The notes under the pieces were generated by a model. That model was not told the DNA's origin, ran no database searches, and saw nothing but the letters and a program-made list of their open reading frames with translations. From Ascidia mentula (taxonomy: Eukaryota; Chordata; Ascidiacea; Phlebobranchia; Ascidiidae), in the NCBI GenBank assembly GCA_947561715.1, contig OX387197.1, positions 9,111,001 through 9,175,000 on the forward strand: a DNA stretch of 64,000 nt, written 5' to 3'. Shown here one piece after another: positions 1 to 12,707 of this stretch. The translations under genes and the position numbers were made by a program. Position 1 is the first letter of the stretch. Each line of letters opens with the position of its first letter.

Positions 1-202
1 ACATGCACTGGTTCGATGCTGGTTGTAAGTAACGAATACATCGTGGTTGCGACAACACTTTTTGCGACTGGACAGGGTTTAGTATTGCAGTACAACGGCA
101 TGCGCATTGCGCGGTTCGGTATTTTGATACAAGATTGTTCGTTTATCGCTTCATTTATCAGAAAATACCACAGCCTGTTAATGAAAAGGTGTTTTTTTAT
201 AC

Positions 203-3200
203 CTGAGAGCGCACTTTCTTGATGCAAGCAAACGCGTTGTCGAGGTTTGTTAGGCGGGGATACAGACGAATTTCATCTTGGTTGTCGGACAAGTTGTAAC
301 AAGCCACCACCACGTAGTCTTCCCACCATGTTAAACCACCTGTCAATCAAATGAACTTGCATAATAGTCATTCAGGAAGTTATAGCAAAACCATTGCCAA
401 CAAATCCTACCTAGACATTCAATAATAAGTAATTGGGTTCAATTTGACCTGGTCAAGACAAAACTGAGTGTTGAATTTTTCATAAAATGAATGGATATGT
501 AATAGTATGCTAGAAAAATATTGGTTCAATCAAATGGGGTTGGGTATATTTCAAAACTGGGTAAAAGGAAAAAATACGCAAAAGTATTGTTTTTAGAGCA
601 TTTAAAACTACTCAAAACTTTTTTTGAAAACAATATTATCCCGGGGTTCAGTGGAAAAGTTCGAGGGAGTCCATGCAGGAGCACCGTTTACAAACATTCT
701 TTTACGTTTTTGTGATGTTACACACATATCATTTTTAGTTCATCAAAAGAACAGGTAAATTTTGCTTGGGGGTCGTGGGTTTAATTATTTATGGATTCCA
801 TGTCCACTAAAATGTTGAGAACCACTGATCTAATCAGTTTATTGCCACATCTTGTTTCTCAAACCAATCATAAAAAACTACAATACACACCTGTAACAAC
901 CATATCCTTTTCTTGCATTATATTCCCAAACACTTTCCACTTTCTTGAGGTAACTGTGTAATGCGCAAGACCAAAATTTCCCGCTATTGCAAGAAAACAA
1001 CCAGTTTCATCAACAGCAGCAAACTGAAACAAGTTACAAACACAATTAACAAAAAAATCTTTCTCAACGGAAAATGAAGGGACTAATTGGAAAAAAAAAT
1101 GCAAATGCTTTTGGTCAGGGGTTCCCAACTTTCATCATCTTTAACAAAATGTTGTGACAACACACCCCGAAAATGTAACGCAATATAAAGTTGCTGTTGC
1201 TGCCAAGCATATTATATTTCAATAGTCTGTTCTTCTGGCACACTAAAAAAATGTAATGCAATAGTTCATTTTTTTATCACTGCAACAGCTGAAAGGTTGT
1301 GCAGTTTGTTACAGAAATAAAAGTTCCAAGTAAGCTTGCAACGCACCAGTTGGGAACCAAAGTTATTTTGAGCACACACATTAAAAATGTTAGTTGCAAA
1401 AAACGGTTGTTATTGTGTGTTAAAATGTGTGACATATCATGCCTCATTGACAAAGAATAAATAATTGGCAATTAAGGCTCTGTGTTGTGGGGCAGTGAAA
1501 TATAGGCAAAGTTAAGCAGAAAGTTTAATGTTTCTGTTGCTGCCAGGCATATTGTATTTTAATAGTCTGTTTTTCTGGCATTTTTTTCGCCTGCTATCCA
1601 GCAAGGCTTCCTTAGGGTATACCACTTGCTGATGAATAAAAGTTACGTTTTAATGTTTTAAAACTATTAAAATAAAGCAAAAAGCACTGGTAGTTTTTAG
1701 CTGTTGGCAATAACAACTTATGACCTACTCTGATTGGCCAATTGCTGGGCAAGTAGTTAAGTGGGAGTTGTATGATGGTCCATTGTTTGTTGGCTACAGC
1801 TGATCGAAGTGGACTGTTGTTTTCAGATGAACCATCTGTGCTTTCTTCAGCTGTGTTGGCTATGTTGTCATGGTTTGGTACAATTGGATTGATGCTGTGG
1901 TTGTTAGTGGTGGGAACAGACCTGGAAAAAAGTGCACAATTACTTTTGTGTTTAAATGACACCAAGCACAGTTCATACTTTATGATGCAATGATTGTAAA
2001 CTTCAACTTGATAGTTCTTTATTACACAAAAAGGTAATTTTTGTGTGAAGTAGTAAACTTAAACTAACTGTAGTTGATTTACGACACATGCCCAGTTGGT
2101 GTTCACAAAAATACAAGGTAATTTGCCCACACACAAATTATACAAAGAGTTTTGGGAGAAAAAAAAACTACCTAAACAGTTCATTAAAAATCAAACACAG
2201 TCAGACTTAATCCACCCAGGCACAAAAGCACTTACTTTCTTCTTGGAGAGCCATGCTTGGGTGAAGCAGGCTTGTTGAGGTCAGACTTGCTTGAATAGGG
2301 AATGTCTGTGTAAGTTGGAAAGAGACTGGAGTCTCTTCTGGCAAAATACGATGACTTGTCTGACGTTTCAGGGTTGATAATGGAGTATGTCTGAGGTCTT
2401 TCACCTATACTGAGGTATATCTTATCTTCACTGTGCATGAGCACATGGCAATGATTGCTCTGCAATGTTAAATATACAACGTTGGTATATACAGTTGATT
2501 GCATAGTTTTTGAATGTCTACTTTAAATCTAGCTAACTATATTTACAACTTGCTGTTATAACACAAAAGCAAAAATATGCTGAACGGCAAAAACTCACAA
2601 CCAATTTAAACAATATTTACATCAAATGATATAACATGTCATGTGTTAAGAATGTGGTGTATTTTTACAAGTGTGTTAAACAAATCTGCATCATACATCT
2701 TATCTTACCATGCATGGATTCATGGCCAGGGCACTTTTGGCAAACTGTATTTGGAGAAGCTGTTCAGTTTCAATGTTTATTTTTGTAGGGGGACTTTCAC
2801 CACCATTTTCAGTCACAAGCTTTCTGCGTGCTTTTTTGTGATTGTGCTTTAGATTGTCTTTTGATACAGGTTTGCCGTCACCACCGGTTGACTGATCTTC
2901 GGGGTGTGACATTTCATGCTTTGTGCTCTTGGAGGCGTGTGTCCTTTTCTTGGTGGAGGTATTATGCGTTCCAATCAACCACAGGTTGTAGCCTTCAACT
3001 CCCCAGCACTGTGGCAAACGTAGGGTTCCAATGTTATGAAATTGGTTACACTGTGACTATAAATAGGTCCTTCTAAACAATAGGCAGAAGTTCATTTAAC
3101 TGGAATGGAACTGCATTGTTGTTAATTCTTTAACAGTTTTAAGGCAGGCTAAGACAGGGAGTATGGTGGGTCAACAAATAGAAACAAACTTTACTATAAA

Positions 3201-5894
3201 AACAGACCAAACAAAAAAAAAATTAACTGTAATCAATAAAACATTTTTAAATCATATTTTACAAAAAGATAAAGAACAAAAATATACTTTTCAGGTAGAT
3301 TAGTAGGTCAAAACACAGATCTTATCTGTGGGTTGGAGCCCTGCCAGTTTTTTTAGTAAAGCGAAACATACCATAGATCTAAAAACTCCCTGAATGTTGG
3401 GAGATCCATCTGAGGCGTGAGATCGGTCAGATGCGAGCGTGCAGAACAGACAAGACCCAAACACACTCCACACAGAAATGCCTCCATTCAGCCATGACAA
3501 AGCCAGTGCACAACCATCTGGTGACCATTCCATCTTCAAAACAGCACCTGAAACATTGCAAAATACATAACATTTAACAAAGAAATAATGCATGCCAAGA
3601 CTGAATTACCCAACTACACAGGAACAATGCCTTGGCTATGAGGCTATACAAGCATATGGGTTTATTATTTTATAAATACATGTGACTGATATGTTTTAAC
3701 ACTTTAGGCTGATTTTTAAAATCAATGTAAATTGCAAAAACTGTGTTTTGAGCTACAGTAATTGAGTTATAAGCCAAACCTCTAGTGTTGATATAGTATT
3801 AAGTGAGGCATGCCCCATACAAACCAGTTTTAAAAGAGAGCTTTGGGAATATTGGCCACTCTAGTAGGCTCTATTTACTTTTGTACCACTTGACTGGGTC
3901 AAGTCTTTTACACTTACTGTTACTACACAACAACCATATTTTGCTGTAACAACACTTACAAAGTGTAACACGCCACAAATTTTTACAGTGACAAATTAGA
4001 AACAAAAGTGTACAGCTGTTGTGAGCCATTTTTCAAAGCAAACCCATGTTGTTCAGTGAGTGATTTGTACTACTTATGTGTGCTTGTGACAGTTGTGACC
4101 ATAACACTTTTGTATCATGCACAGCCTTGTTGACCTTACCTACAGATTTGCATATGTTAGGATATTGCGTGGGCGACAAAGAGATGGTGTGAGACAAGGT
4201 CAAACTCCCAGTCACATCATCAATGGCAAACACAAGACAGTCACCTCTAGAAAAATTATTAAAACAAGAGAACTAAATAAATTTACAATACAGTTTGTAA
4301 AAAATAAGTGGCCACGTGTTTATTAAAAAAATAATATGTGGTTGTATTTGTAATCCATGGGCACAAAAAAACACATTTCTGGAATACATTTTGTTTTAAT
4401 TAAATAAATCAACCAGCTTTTATGTGGCCCTGTGGTTAACACATTGCCACATAAATTGTTACAAGGAACTTACATGCTCGTTCCATAGGCAATCAACCTG
4501 TACTTGTTGTTCACAGCAACACAGGTGGCATTAATTACACCAGGTGCCCAAATACCACGTGTTTTCCAACCCCCCTCTTTTATTTCTTCCTCTTCATCAC
4601 TTGTTGTGTCATCATTGGATTGTGTCATGGAAACCAGTCCTGCTCTGCCATCACTTAAAACGAGAGCAAATCCCTCCAGAAATGGACTGTATACAGCTTG
4701 TACAGGACATGTGTTCCGTTCTCGTATTAAGGTGCCTGTGTTAAAACAATATGTTTCATGCTAGGATTACAGTGAAAAGTGACCACATGATTTTTCTGTT
4801 TCAACAACTAAATCTTACCTGATAGATGCAAGTCCATGGAAAACGGAATGTCATTTAAGGCCACTGACTTTCTGTGGTCATTAGCATTATTCCATGACAA
4901 AATTTCTAATCGTCCATCCATAAGAGCCACCAACAGTTCATCACGTACACAAGACAAGCTGTAAAGAATTATTGCTACCTAATTAAAGTGTTTCTTTTTT
5001 GGAAATCATTCAACATTTTTTTATTAGCATATGTGCATTTTCTTTTAATATCTCCCAGGTTTAGCACGGTATTCAATTTTAAGCAATGTACCTCTGCTGG
5101 CACCTGCACCATAGGACAGTCACTCCTGCTCTAAAACTTTAACCATTCCCAAGACCCCCCAAAAGTCAAGTTTTAAAATGTTTGATTTTACCAACCTAAT
5201 CTCGTAAATAAAAAAGTTAATTCACAAAACCTTGTGACAGGAACTTTGTAGTTGACATTGGATTTCAGAGTCAGTCGAAGTGCTGGCACCACTTCATTCG
5301 AGTCACCCTGGTTGGTTTTTGTCTGGTGATATTCATAAAGGTTCAGTCCTTTGTCTCCTTTTACATCTTGCTCAAGCTGGTAGAGAAGGAGGTAACCTTC
5401 AGTTGTCTGCAGAATATATAAAATTAAGAACAAAAGGTGCAGGTGTTTTTAATTATGCAACAACAAGTTAAAATTAACAACAACAAATTATGCAACAAGC
5501 AAACTCAAACAGAAGGTCAACATTGCACGATCTTTGAAAGGTACTTAGATGGGAACATTGTGTGGTAGGCTTACCGTAACAGCTAGCATACTGCTATCCT
5601 GTCTCCATTCTGCCATTTCATTTGTCCCAATTGATGCCACAGATGCATGACACCTCTGGTAGCACACAATTTCCACACAAGGCTAAAATAAAAATGTGCA
5701 CATATATTATTTTTTTTGAGTCAAAACATAAAAAAATCATGCAAAACACATACCCGACAGTGCCATATGCTGACAGTTGTTTCCGTTAAAACAGCAAATA
5801 GCATCCGATATCGATTGCAAACAACACATCTTAAGCAAGACTTCTTTCCTTGCCCAACTGACAAGTACTTGGGCCAACCAAGTGGAAAATACAT
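203..5894 (-). CDS. RIC1: RIC1 homologue (RAB6A-GEF complex partner 1), N-terminal part, 3' end outside window
   Basis: In animals and yeast RIC1 binds RGP1 to form the guanine-nucleotide exchange factor for RAB6 at the Golgi. Twelve coding exons are visible in transcription order: 5894-5754, 5682-5575, 5406-5231, 4958-4819, 4735-4474, 4246-4140, 3547-3372, 3008-2709, 2459-2236, 1921-1729, 1023-891 and 339-203. All join in phase and give 699 codons. The start is fixed by the peptide MYFPLGWPKYL, which matches the human N-terminus (MYFLSGWPKRL). Other landmarks are AEWRQDSSMLAVT, CVRDELLVALMDG, CVAVNNKYRL, WSPDGCALALSW, CWGVEGYNLWLI, NYLPSNWPIR, KWKVFGNIMQEKDMVVTG and GGLTWWEDYVVVACYN, in the same order as the N-terminal WD40/beta-propeller region of vertebrate RIC1. 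The C-terminal RIC1 domain would lie left of base 1; no further exon could be placed confidently in 1-202. Intron 10 carries repeat copies. Confidence 0.93.
807..827 (-). repeat. hAT-type terminal sequence remnant
   Basis: Read on the minus strand this is CAGTGGTTCTCAACATTTTAG, which closely resembles the terminal inverted repeats of hAT/Charlie-like elements (CAGTGGTTCTCAACC-type). It lies in RIC1 intron 11. A matching opposite terminus was not clearly identified. Confidence 0.35.
1120..1358. mobile_element. hAT-like non-autonomous element remnant in RIC1 intron 10
   Basis: An 11-bp perfect inverted repeat, GGTTCCCAACT at 1120-1130 and its reverse complement at 1348-1358, bounds about 239 bp of AT-rich sequence without coding potential. 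The left end in context (CAGGGGTTCCCAACT, 1116-1130) resembles the termini of hAT-superfamily miniature elements. No clear 8-bp target duplication was seen, so this is a tentative call. Confidence 0.4.
1192..1240 (+). repeat. Dispersed direct repeat, copy 1
   Basis: This segment of about 50 bp (core GTTGCTGCCAAGCATATT ... AATAGTCTGTTCTTCTGGCA) recurs with few mismatches at 1531-1580 in the same orientation. Both copies lie in RIC1 intron 10. Copy 1 is inside the hAT-like remnant at 1120-1358. Confidence 0.7.
1531..1580 (+). repeat. Dispersed direct repeat, copy 2
   Basis: Second copy of the 1192-1240 segment, about 340 bp away, with the core GTTGCTGCCAGGCATATT ... AATAGTCTGTTTTTCTGGCA. The differences are mainly transitions, as expected for diverged copies of one repeat family. 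Confidence 0.7.
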
Positions 5895-7962
5895 TGTCCC
5901 AATTGATATATCCTTCAGCACATTATATTACCTATCTTGTCAATGCCCTTGGTGCATTTATATTCCACATTTCTCATTCATGTGCAGTTTCTCACATTTC
6001 ACTGTAGGAAACAGAACATTATGTGGTCACGTTAAATTTTTTAATCAGCTACATGTTTTTTTGTGTTAAACTACCACACACGACAATGCATCACAGTGGA
6101 AAATTAACGACACAAGGAGTCTAAATCAAAAAAAGTACAAAACAAAAGCATTATCTTGCTCATTCACTAATTTTGTTTTCCATTTGACACGGTATCACAT
6201 CCAATGACAGCAAGATAAAATTAAAATAAACAAGGCAAGTCAATGATTTTTAAAATCATCAAGTAAAGTACTCTTACTTAAAGCAGTTTTATGCCAAGAT
6301 GATGACAAAGTACATCATGAAATAATGCCGTGCAAGCTATATTTAAAAATCGAACCAAATACAAATATTATAGACCAAAACTCGTCAACATATTTTGACC
6401 GAATTTTGATAAATTTATTGAAGCCAAATCGGGGGTTTACCCTGACTTATACAGGTAAATAAATGAAGATGTGAGATTTCAATACATCGAGCGTGGCAAC
6501 ATGCATGTTTCCATGACCTAGTTCTACAAGATTTCTGTATACGTGAAAACTTTGACCTAAAATGCACATGCGTGTCTATGTGTGTTTGTGTGAACAAAGA
6601 AACCGAAACAAAGAGCTGAGCGATTTTGGCTAATTAAGTTTAATTTATATCTATACGCAATGTCCATATGAACCCGATTGTGTCGAATTTTTAAATTAAA
6701 TAATATGCGCAGGATAAGTTTAACGTCTGTAAGATACTTGTTACTTCTTCTCCGTTCTGTCGAAATACATATACCATACTGTGGCATGAATCCAATTAAA
6801 CACTATTCAGAAAAGAGGAAATTTCTCGGCAAAGTAAACAATACAAAACATATTGCGATCATTTTTATTGCAATAAAGCTGCATTGCTTTGTCACAATGC
6901 CGCGTTTAAAGGCCGGAGACTTAATCAATAGTTTACATTAATGATTCAAAAGGTGGACGTCGAGTTCGTGTGTTTCATATGCCGAGATCCACCGTCATGT
7001 GATAATGCCATTTAATTTTCGAGTCATGCTTGTGGCCTATATGATTTCGTGTTACAGCTAAAGCGGGGCTCTCTTTATATCCGCTTGCAAGAAAAGCGAA
7101 AGAGGTTTTATCCGAATATTCAAGTTTCAGATCAAATCAGAATATTAGCGTCTAGTCGACACAAATTTAAGTGCATGTTTCTAAAGGCGCCGATGCAATT
7201 ATCCAAATTTTTAGCTCATTGTGTTATGATGTGGCTTTGTTGTCCATAAAGTAGTTTGAAAAAAAGCGAGCGTGGATAAATTTGTTATACCCTTATGTAG
7301 GCAACACCTATTGGTATTTTCACACAGGATTTCGCAAGCGCTTGCACACGTCTGTAAATTGCGAACCCTGTGGCATGGGCTTCGCTCATACATACCTGAA
7401 CCAATCGGCTAGGTGCTCAGAAGCGATGAATTATTCAGTTTGTTTCAAAATATCGATTCTTCCCTCCACGGTGTCAGTACGATTTATACCTTGCGCAGCT
7501 CGGAGCTCCGGGTTTGGACTTCGTCCGCATGGGTGAGACAGGTATTTTCGCTTTGCGTTTCCGTGCCGCACGTAGAGTTCGCGCAGAAAACCTTTACCTG
7601 GTTCACATCTTCAGTTTTCAATCAAAATAATCAAGATCAGCCTTCAGAGAGCTGAAGACCTTCTTGGCATGTTTGGAAAACAATATTAGCCTAGACTTAT
7701 AGACATGAAGAGGCGAGATTGACAATTGGGTCTGAGGCATATGAAATGCTGTTGAATCGTAGGATTTATGTCTGTATTTTCCATATGTTGTTTTCTTGGA
7801 ATGTTTAGACATCGAATACTGCGATGATAATATAATACAACATAAAATTTCTTCCATGCAGGATCTTAGGGAAAATGGCATGGTTTGAAATCTTTCAAAG
7901 GCCATAAAATTTTTATGCGGAACAAATGCTGGTGCTGTCTCGTACTCGGACCTAAATAAATT
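5895..7962. other. Intergenic spacer between divergent RIC1 and serine-rich gene
   Basis: About 2.1 kb without a credible coding exon. It separates the RIC1 start codon (minus strand, 5894) from the ATG of the unknown plus-strand gene at 7963, so it must contain both promoters or a shared one, plus both 5' leaders. The left part is AT-rich, and CpG becomes more frequent from about 7300 rightward. No unambiguous TATA box or RNA gene was recognised. Confidence 0.6.
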
Positions 7963-9783
7963 ATGGCGGAAGAAGCACAAAAGACGCAGTACAAAGAGAA
8001 GTGTGCGACAAAAATCAATGAACCTCCCGTTGCGGCCCAGAACGAAACATGCCCCATCGCGTCAGACGGAATGTCGCGCTCATCGCTGACTGTTGACAGC
8101 TGCTGCCGTCATATCGATACTAAAACGGAATCAATGATGTGCAGTGGTTCATCCAGCGACAGGCCCTTGGTGCTTTCCTTAAGCGAGGACGAGCGTTCTT
8201 CAAGCAGAATGTCGTGTATTTCATCGCAAAATAGCCTCGGCAAGCGAGCCGGCATCCATGCGCTGTCCAGCGCTTTTGAACGAGCAAGCAAGATGTCGAT
8301 TTTCAGGTCGAGAATCGCAAGCGAGCACGCGACGAACGGGACATTTGCGGAGAAATTTGTAGCATGGAGAGACAGCGCCACTGGGGCTGTAGATAGCATA
8401 AGAAAGCGTTTGGGGGTCTTCAGGAGGACCCGAAGTCTGGATGGTGAAGGCGAAGAACGGTCGTACATTGCAGGGCGATATCATGAAAGAGCACAGGTTT
8501 TAAACAAAAACAAGAACCTCAAGCAGCCTGTAGCGCAAAATGAGTCATTTAACAACACATCGGATAAAGTTTTTCTTCCTAATAATAGAAATCCGCACGG
8601 AGAGGTCATTTTGGATGTTGAGCGACATTCTCAAAGCGACAAAGGGACGATTAAAAACGGCGACGAACAATCAAGTTTGATATCGAACACTTTCAATGAC
8701 AAACACGTGACTGAAAGTCCAGCGTGCGATCTGCTTGAGGGAAGAACGTATGTTTGTGCAACCTGCGTTCTCCCGCCGTCCGAAGAAAATGGTAGCGCTT
8801 GTGATACTTCGAACCGAAATAATCATGTTGCCGAGTTACAAGGGGTGACGTGCAACAAAACTGACAGTCCAACGGAAGTTCGAATAGTTGAGAAACAACC
8901 GCTGGCTGAAGCAACGCATCTCACGGCCCCGACTGTTGTCCCATTAGAACAAGCAATAAACCCTAACGATTTGACGGTAGAATCACAAAATAACACCGAC
9001 GTTAACAAGATGGCAAGGGATGAAGACAGCCCACCGTCCACCATAACCATGGCGCAAGGTGAGCAACAGGAGGAAGAGGAGGCGTTAATGGAAAACAAGG
9101 GGGTTCCGCGGAAGTGCTTGGGCGGAGTAAACCTGTGGGATTTACGTAATTCATTGGAGCACACCACAATCGAGCTGAAGTACATTAACTACGCGGAGGA
9201 CGACAAGGAAGAAGGAAGAGGGGATGATTTAAAGGCAAGCGTCCGGGATGTGACCGAAGCATCGCCCAGGAGCACCCCAAGTTCGGAGTTCATCATTTCC
9301 CGCGAGAAATCTGTGACGGACTCCGACGACAATGGTGAGTGATTGCGTGAAGGGCTTTTGCATAACTATACACCACTATCCTGATGTCCCACCCAATATA
9401 TTTCGCTGCAAGTAATCTTTTTAAGTGCCTACACATTAAGCTACATCAGGTATTCCCACTCCTGCTACGCACCAGCAGCAGTCGTAATCGGTAAACATGT
9501 TTGCCGTCTGATTTTATTGATCAGGCCCAAATCCGCAAAACCAATTGACCCGCATGCTCCAGTCTCGCAAAGGCCGAATTTAAGGTAAAACAACTGTGCT
9601 TATTTTGCAGGTAATAACCATGCGATCGATGCGGCGGTCGATTCCGCACCATCATATGAATCCTCTCGAAGCTCCGGTGGAGACATTAGACGAAATCGTT
9701 TTTCTGGTGACGACAAAATCGTTACAGCAAATGTGGAAAGCGCACTCGACTTAATCAAGCAGAAAGTATACGATATTCTCTAA
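7963..9783 (+). CDS. Uncharacterised serine-rich acidic protein (two exons visible)
   Basis: I do not recognise this gene. Exon 1 (7963-9334) begins MAEEAQKTQYKEKC and is open for 457 codons. It ends in phase 1 at AATG|GTGAGT. Exon 2 (9611-9783) follows a good acceptor (TTTTGCAG) and restores the frame, giving 514 residues ending QKVYDIL. The protein is rich in Ser, Glu, Asp and Asn, has basic patches (IRKRLGVFRRTRSLDG, about residues 143-158) and an acidic run (EQQEEEEALMENKG), and has no signal peptide or membrane segment. It looks intrinsically disordered, possibly cytoplasmic or nuclear. Alternatively exon 2 stops at 9765 (AAA|GTATAC) and continues in phase into 10175, making one larger gene with the next feature. 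Exon 1 is a confident coding call because of its length and balanced codon use; function is unknown. Confidence 0.75.
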
Positions 9784-10174
9784 TGGATCGGAAAATGCAA
9801 ATATAGAACGTTATCTCGGCGGTGTAATTAACCGGACGGAGAAAATATATTTCACAAAATTGTGAAATCTTGAATCCGTAAACCTTTTATTTAGATAAAT
9901 TTTACGTAACAACTAAAAAAATATAAAGTCAAATTTTTAGCTTTTGTTTACAGTGATTAACTCAAACCATGGAAACTTTTTACGTCTTACAAGAACGTTT
10001 AACTTCCAATTCAACATAGAGCAGCAAATGAAAACGGTCTTTCATACAATGCTCCGGCATGGATATTTGTTATCTTTAGTCGGATCTATTGCGCCTCGTT
10101 AACCGGTCACGTCGCGCATTGTGAAACGCCTATAATTCTTTATCTCAAACAGTCAGCTATCGATCGGTTTGCAG
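9784..10174. other. Gap between the two serine-rich coding blocks
   Basis: This 391-bp stretch shows no coding exon and no AATAAA poly(A) signal. A usable splice acceptor (GTTTGCAG) ends at 10174. The missing poly(A) signal favours an intron within a single gene, but does not prove it. Confidence 0.4.
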
Positions 10175-12707
10175 GGTAACGTGGTTATCACCAAGGCCAT
10201 AATTGAAAGATCACCCGAAGGGCGCGACGCCGAGAATCGATCGAATAACCTCATGGCAGCGAAAGAGCGTCGGCGTTATTTCGGAGGTCGCCGACAGAGT
10301 TCGTTGTTCGACAGTAATGACAGCGATGTATTTGCACCCGAAAGAACGCCTTTTGAAGTTCAGGACCGCGTGGACGCCGGTTCCCGTGGGTCTTCTTTGC
10401 GAGTCGGCCGCCAATCTCCGTCACCGAGTACGGATTCAAACAGAAGTGACCACCGCGATTCCAGAAAGTTGTACAATATTATACGGTTTGTGGACGACGG
10501 ACAATCGATTGAACTTCAACAGTGCGGCGACGGGAGCGGTTCCTCATACAGCCGAGCATCGAGCTCACGCGGAAGTCCGACGTTCACCAGTTCCTCCAAT
10601 TCCTCCTCGACTCATCTGAAGGGATGCAGCGAAAAGGAAACCCTGCTTCCCAACACTCGAAGGCGATCTTTAAATACTTCCACTATAAAAACGACGTCTA
10701 TGGATTCGATTGTTTCCAGCGCCTCTTCGTCACTTAGCTGTAAGTTTATTGTTTTACTGTGTAAGGACGAACATGCTAAACTTCATTATGTGATGCTGCG
10801 ACGCAGCCTGACGTCACGTTATGTTTGACCTTTTAATTTTAGGAATGACGTAGAACGAAACGTAACCAAGTACCAGCTGAACCTATTTCAAGCAAAGATT
10901 ATATAAGTTAAACACATTTCATTTTGCAAGACAGTAAAATATATAAACAACCAACGTATTTTCAAACTTGTTGGCGGATTCTGGAAATCATTCTCCAACC
11001 TATCGCGATGACCGCGACACTTGTTTGAACTCAAACCTTGGCTCTCACTTTACAGATACTGTCCCTCACACAGAGACAACAACTCTTCCTCCCACAGCAC
11101 ATCGTTCCGCTACCAGATACCGATACCAAACTAAACCAGGTTCTTCAAACTCTTCAGCTACCACGTCCCCATCCTCTCCTACAGGCATTTGGCCCTATCC
11201 TATCCAGTTTACTCGAACGCGTAGTGGCAGTGAAATGTCCGAATCAGATTCGATAGACAGCAACTCGCAACAGAGCAGCAGGTCGTCGTCTAGCCTCCGC
11301 GGCTTGTCGCGACTCTTTAGAAGGAGTTCGACCCAGAAGCAACAACACGATCACGTTCCAACCTTTTGTGGTTACACAATGAGCAGGGATTATTGGTGCG
11401 TTCATGGTTTGAGCAATATTGTCTTAAAGTCTCTTTAAATGATAATCACGAAAACGTTTAAAGTAAATACATATCCCCAAGACATTGGAGTAGGCATTAG
11501 GCCTTGTATCTCGTTAAAAAAGGGAAAGCTGACGTTAAAACGGAACATCAATTATTTAGAGCACAAAATTGTCTCACCTTCCATTTCAGCGTTGACGTGG
11601 AAACTGACAGAATATTCAAGGAATTCCTTTGCCAGGACAGCTCGTCCGTTCCAACCACTCCAACCAGCTCTGAACCGCTGCCTCCCCCCTCCCACATGCT
11701 GCCTCCAAGACCGCTGAACCGTAGCAACACGACCCAACTGCGGAGGCAGGTGATGCGGAAGCAGTACAGCGACTCAATCGCGATGTATTACGGCCAAAAG
11801 ATGCGAAGATGGAGATTTGCGAAACAGGTGATGCGATTTCCCAAGAAAACAAAAATCTTTGGTGTCGAACAAAACATGAAGGTAAAACAGAACTTTCAAC
11901 GGCAATGTAAATATATTTCCACAAAATTTCCCATTTACAATTTGAAATACTTACCAAGAAACCTGCTTGCCATTATGCACACCAGCCACTTTCATTAAGT
12001 CGTAGTTTAAAAAGCTTACGCATCACCAACTCATTGACTCATCCTGATATAGTTTTCTGCGGTAAAAAACTAGGGTTTGTTAATTTGTTCAGAAAAGTGA
12101 CAGCGTCAATTGTCCGATTGATCGCGCGGTGCTGCGTCGTCAAGACAACATCGAAGAAGACTTCGATCCCGAAGAGATAAACGTGCGCCTCTCCTCCACG
12201 TCATCGCGAAGGGAAAACGAGCATCCGGATTACATTCCTCCAACAGGTCAGCACCAGATTTTGTGTTTTTTTCGATTATTAAAAGAATAAATTATCCTTT
12301 TTGTTTGTATGTTGATGGAGTTTGATTACGCTCTATATCAGATTATATTGGTGGAAGGTTTCTAGAAAGTATCAAATTGTTTGACTCTGGTTGCGTATCA
12401 CATTTGTATGACTGTTGTGCGTAAACTTGATATAAAACTGAGCACTAGTATGAAATTTCCACGTCCACACTAAAAACATGAACAATCGCGTTGCCATTAA
12501 AGCATTGAACATTGTTTCTCAATATATACTTGCCTTGTAGTCAATGAACTTATGGAGTGGCGACGTTCGAGTACCGACCACACCTCGTCTGTCTCCTGCT
12601 CTTCTCGACAGAGCAGCACCCACTCCGATTCGATAGAAGAGAAGGCAAAAAGAAGGGAGATCCCCGAAAAGCACGTTACGTTTCGGAGTGCGAAAAGCGA
12701 CTGCTGA
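10175..12707 (+). CDS. Uncharacterised serine-rich basic protein (five exons), possibly the 3' half of the preceding gene
   Basis: I do not recognise this gene. Exons 10175-10739, 11056-11395, 11590-11881, 12093-12246 and 12541-12707 join in phase through GT-AG introns. If translation starts at the first ATG (10253, MAAKERRRYFGGRRQ) the product is 479 residues. If 10175 is an internal exon, the reading frame is open from its first base. The protein is dominated by Ser/Thr/Arg low-complexity segments. Better-ordered pieces include KLYNIIRFVDDGQSIEL, SSSLRGLSRLFRRSSTQ, VMRKQYSDSIAMYYGQKMRR and a C-terminus EKHVTFRSAKSDC. Many RRxS and RxxS motifs suggest kinase or 14-3-3 regulation (inference). 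The donor of exon 2 (TATTG|GTGCGT) is the least certain junction. No signal peptide or membrane segment is seen. Confidence 0.65.

Noticed and set aside
1-202. A further RIC1 exon at the left edge.
   Set aside because: Open segments exist on the minus strand, but none gave a convincing match to the expected RIC1 continuation with a matching acceptor in phase 0.
9716-9783. The C-terminal peptide NVESALDLIKQKV of the first serine-rich block resembles the start of a TSC22 box (KIEQAMDLVK).
   Set aside because: The match covers only about ten residues, and the following leucine zipper (REEVEVLK-type) is absent both before the stop and in the next exon. It is too weak to assign a TSC22 family member.
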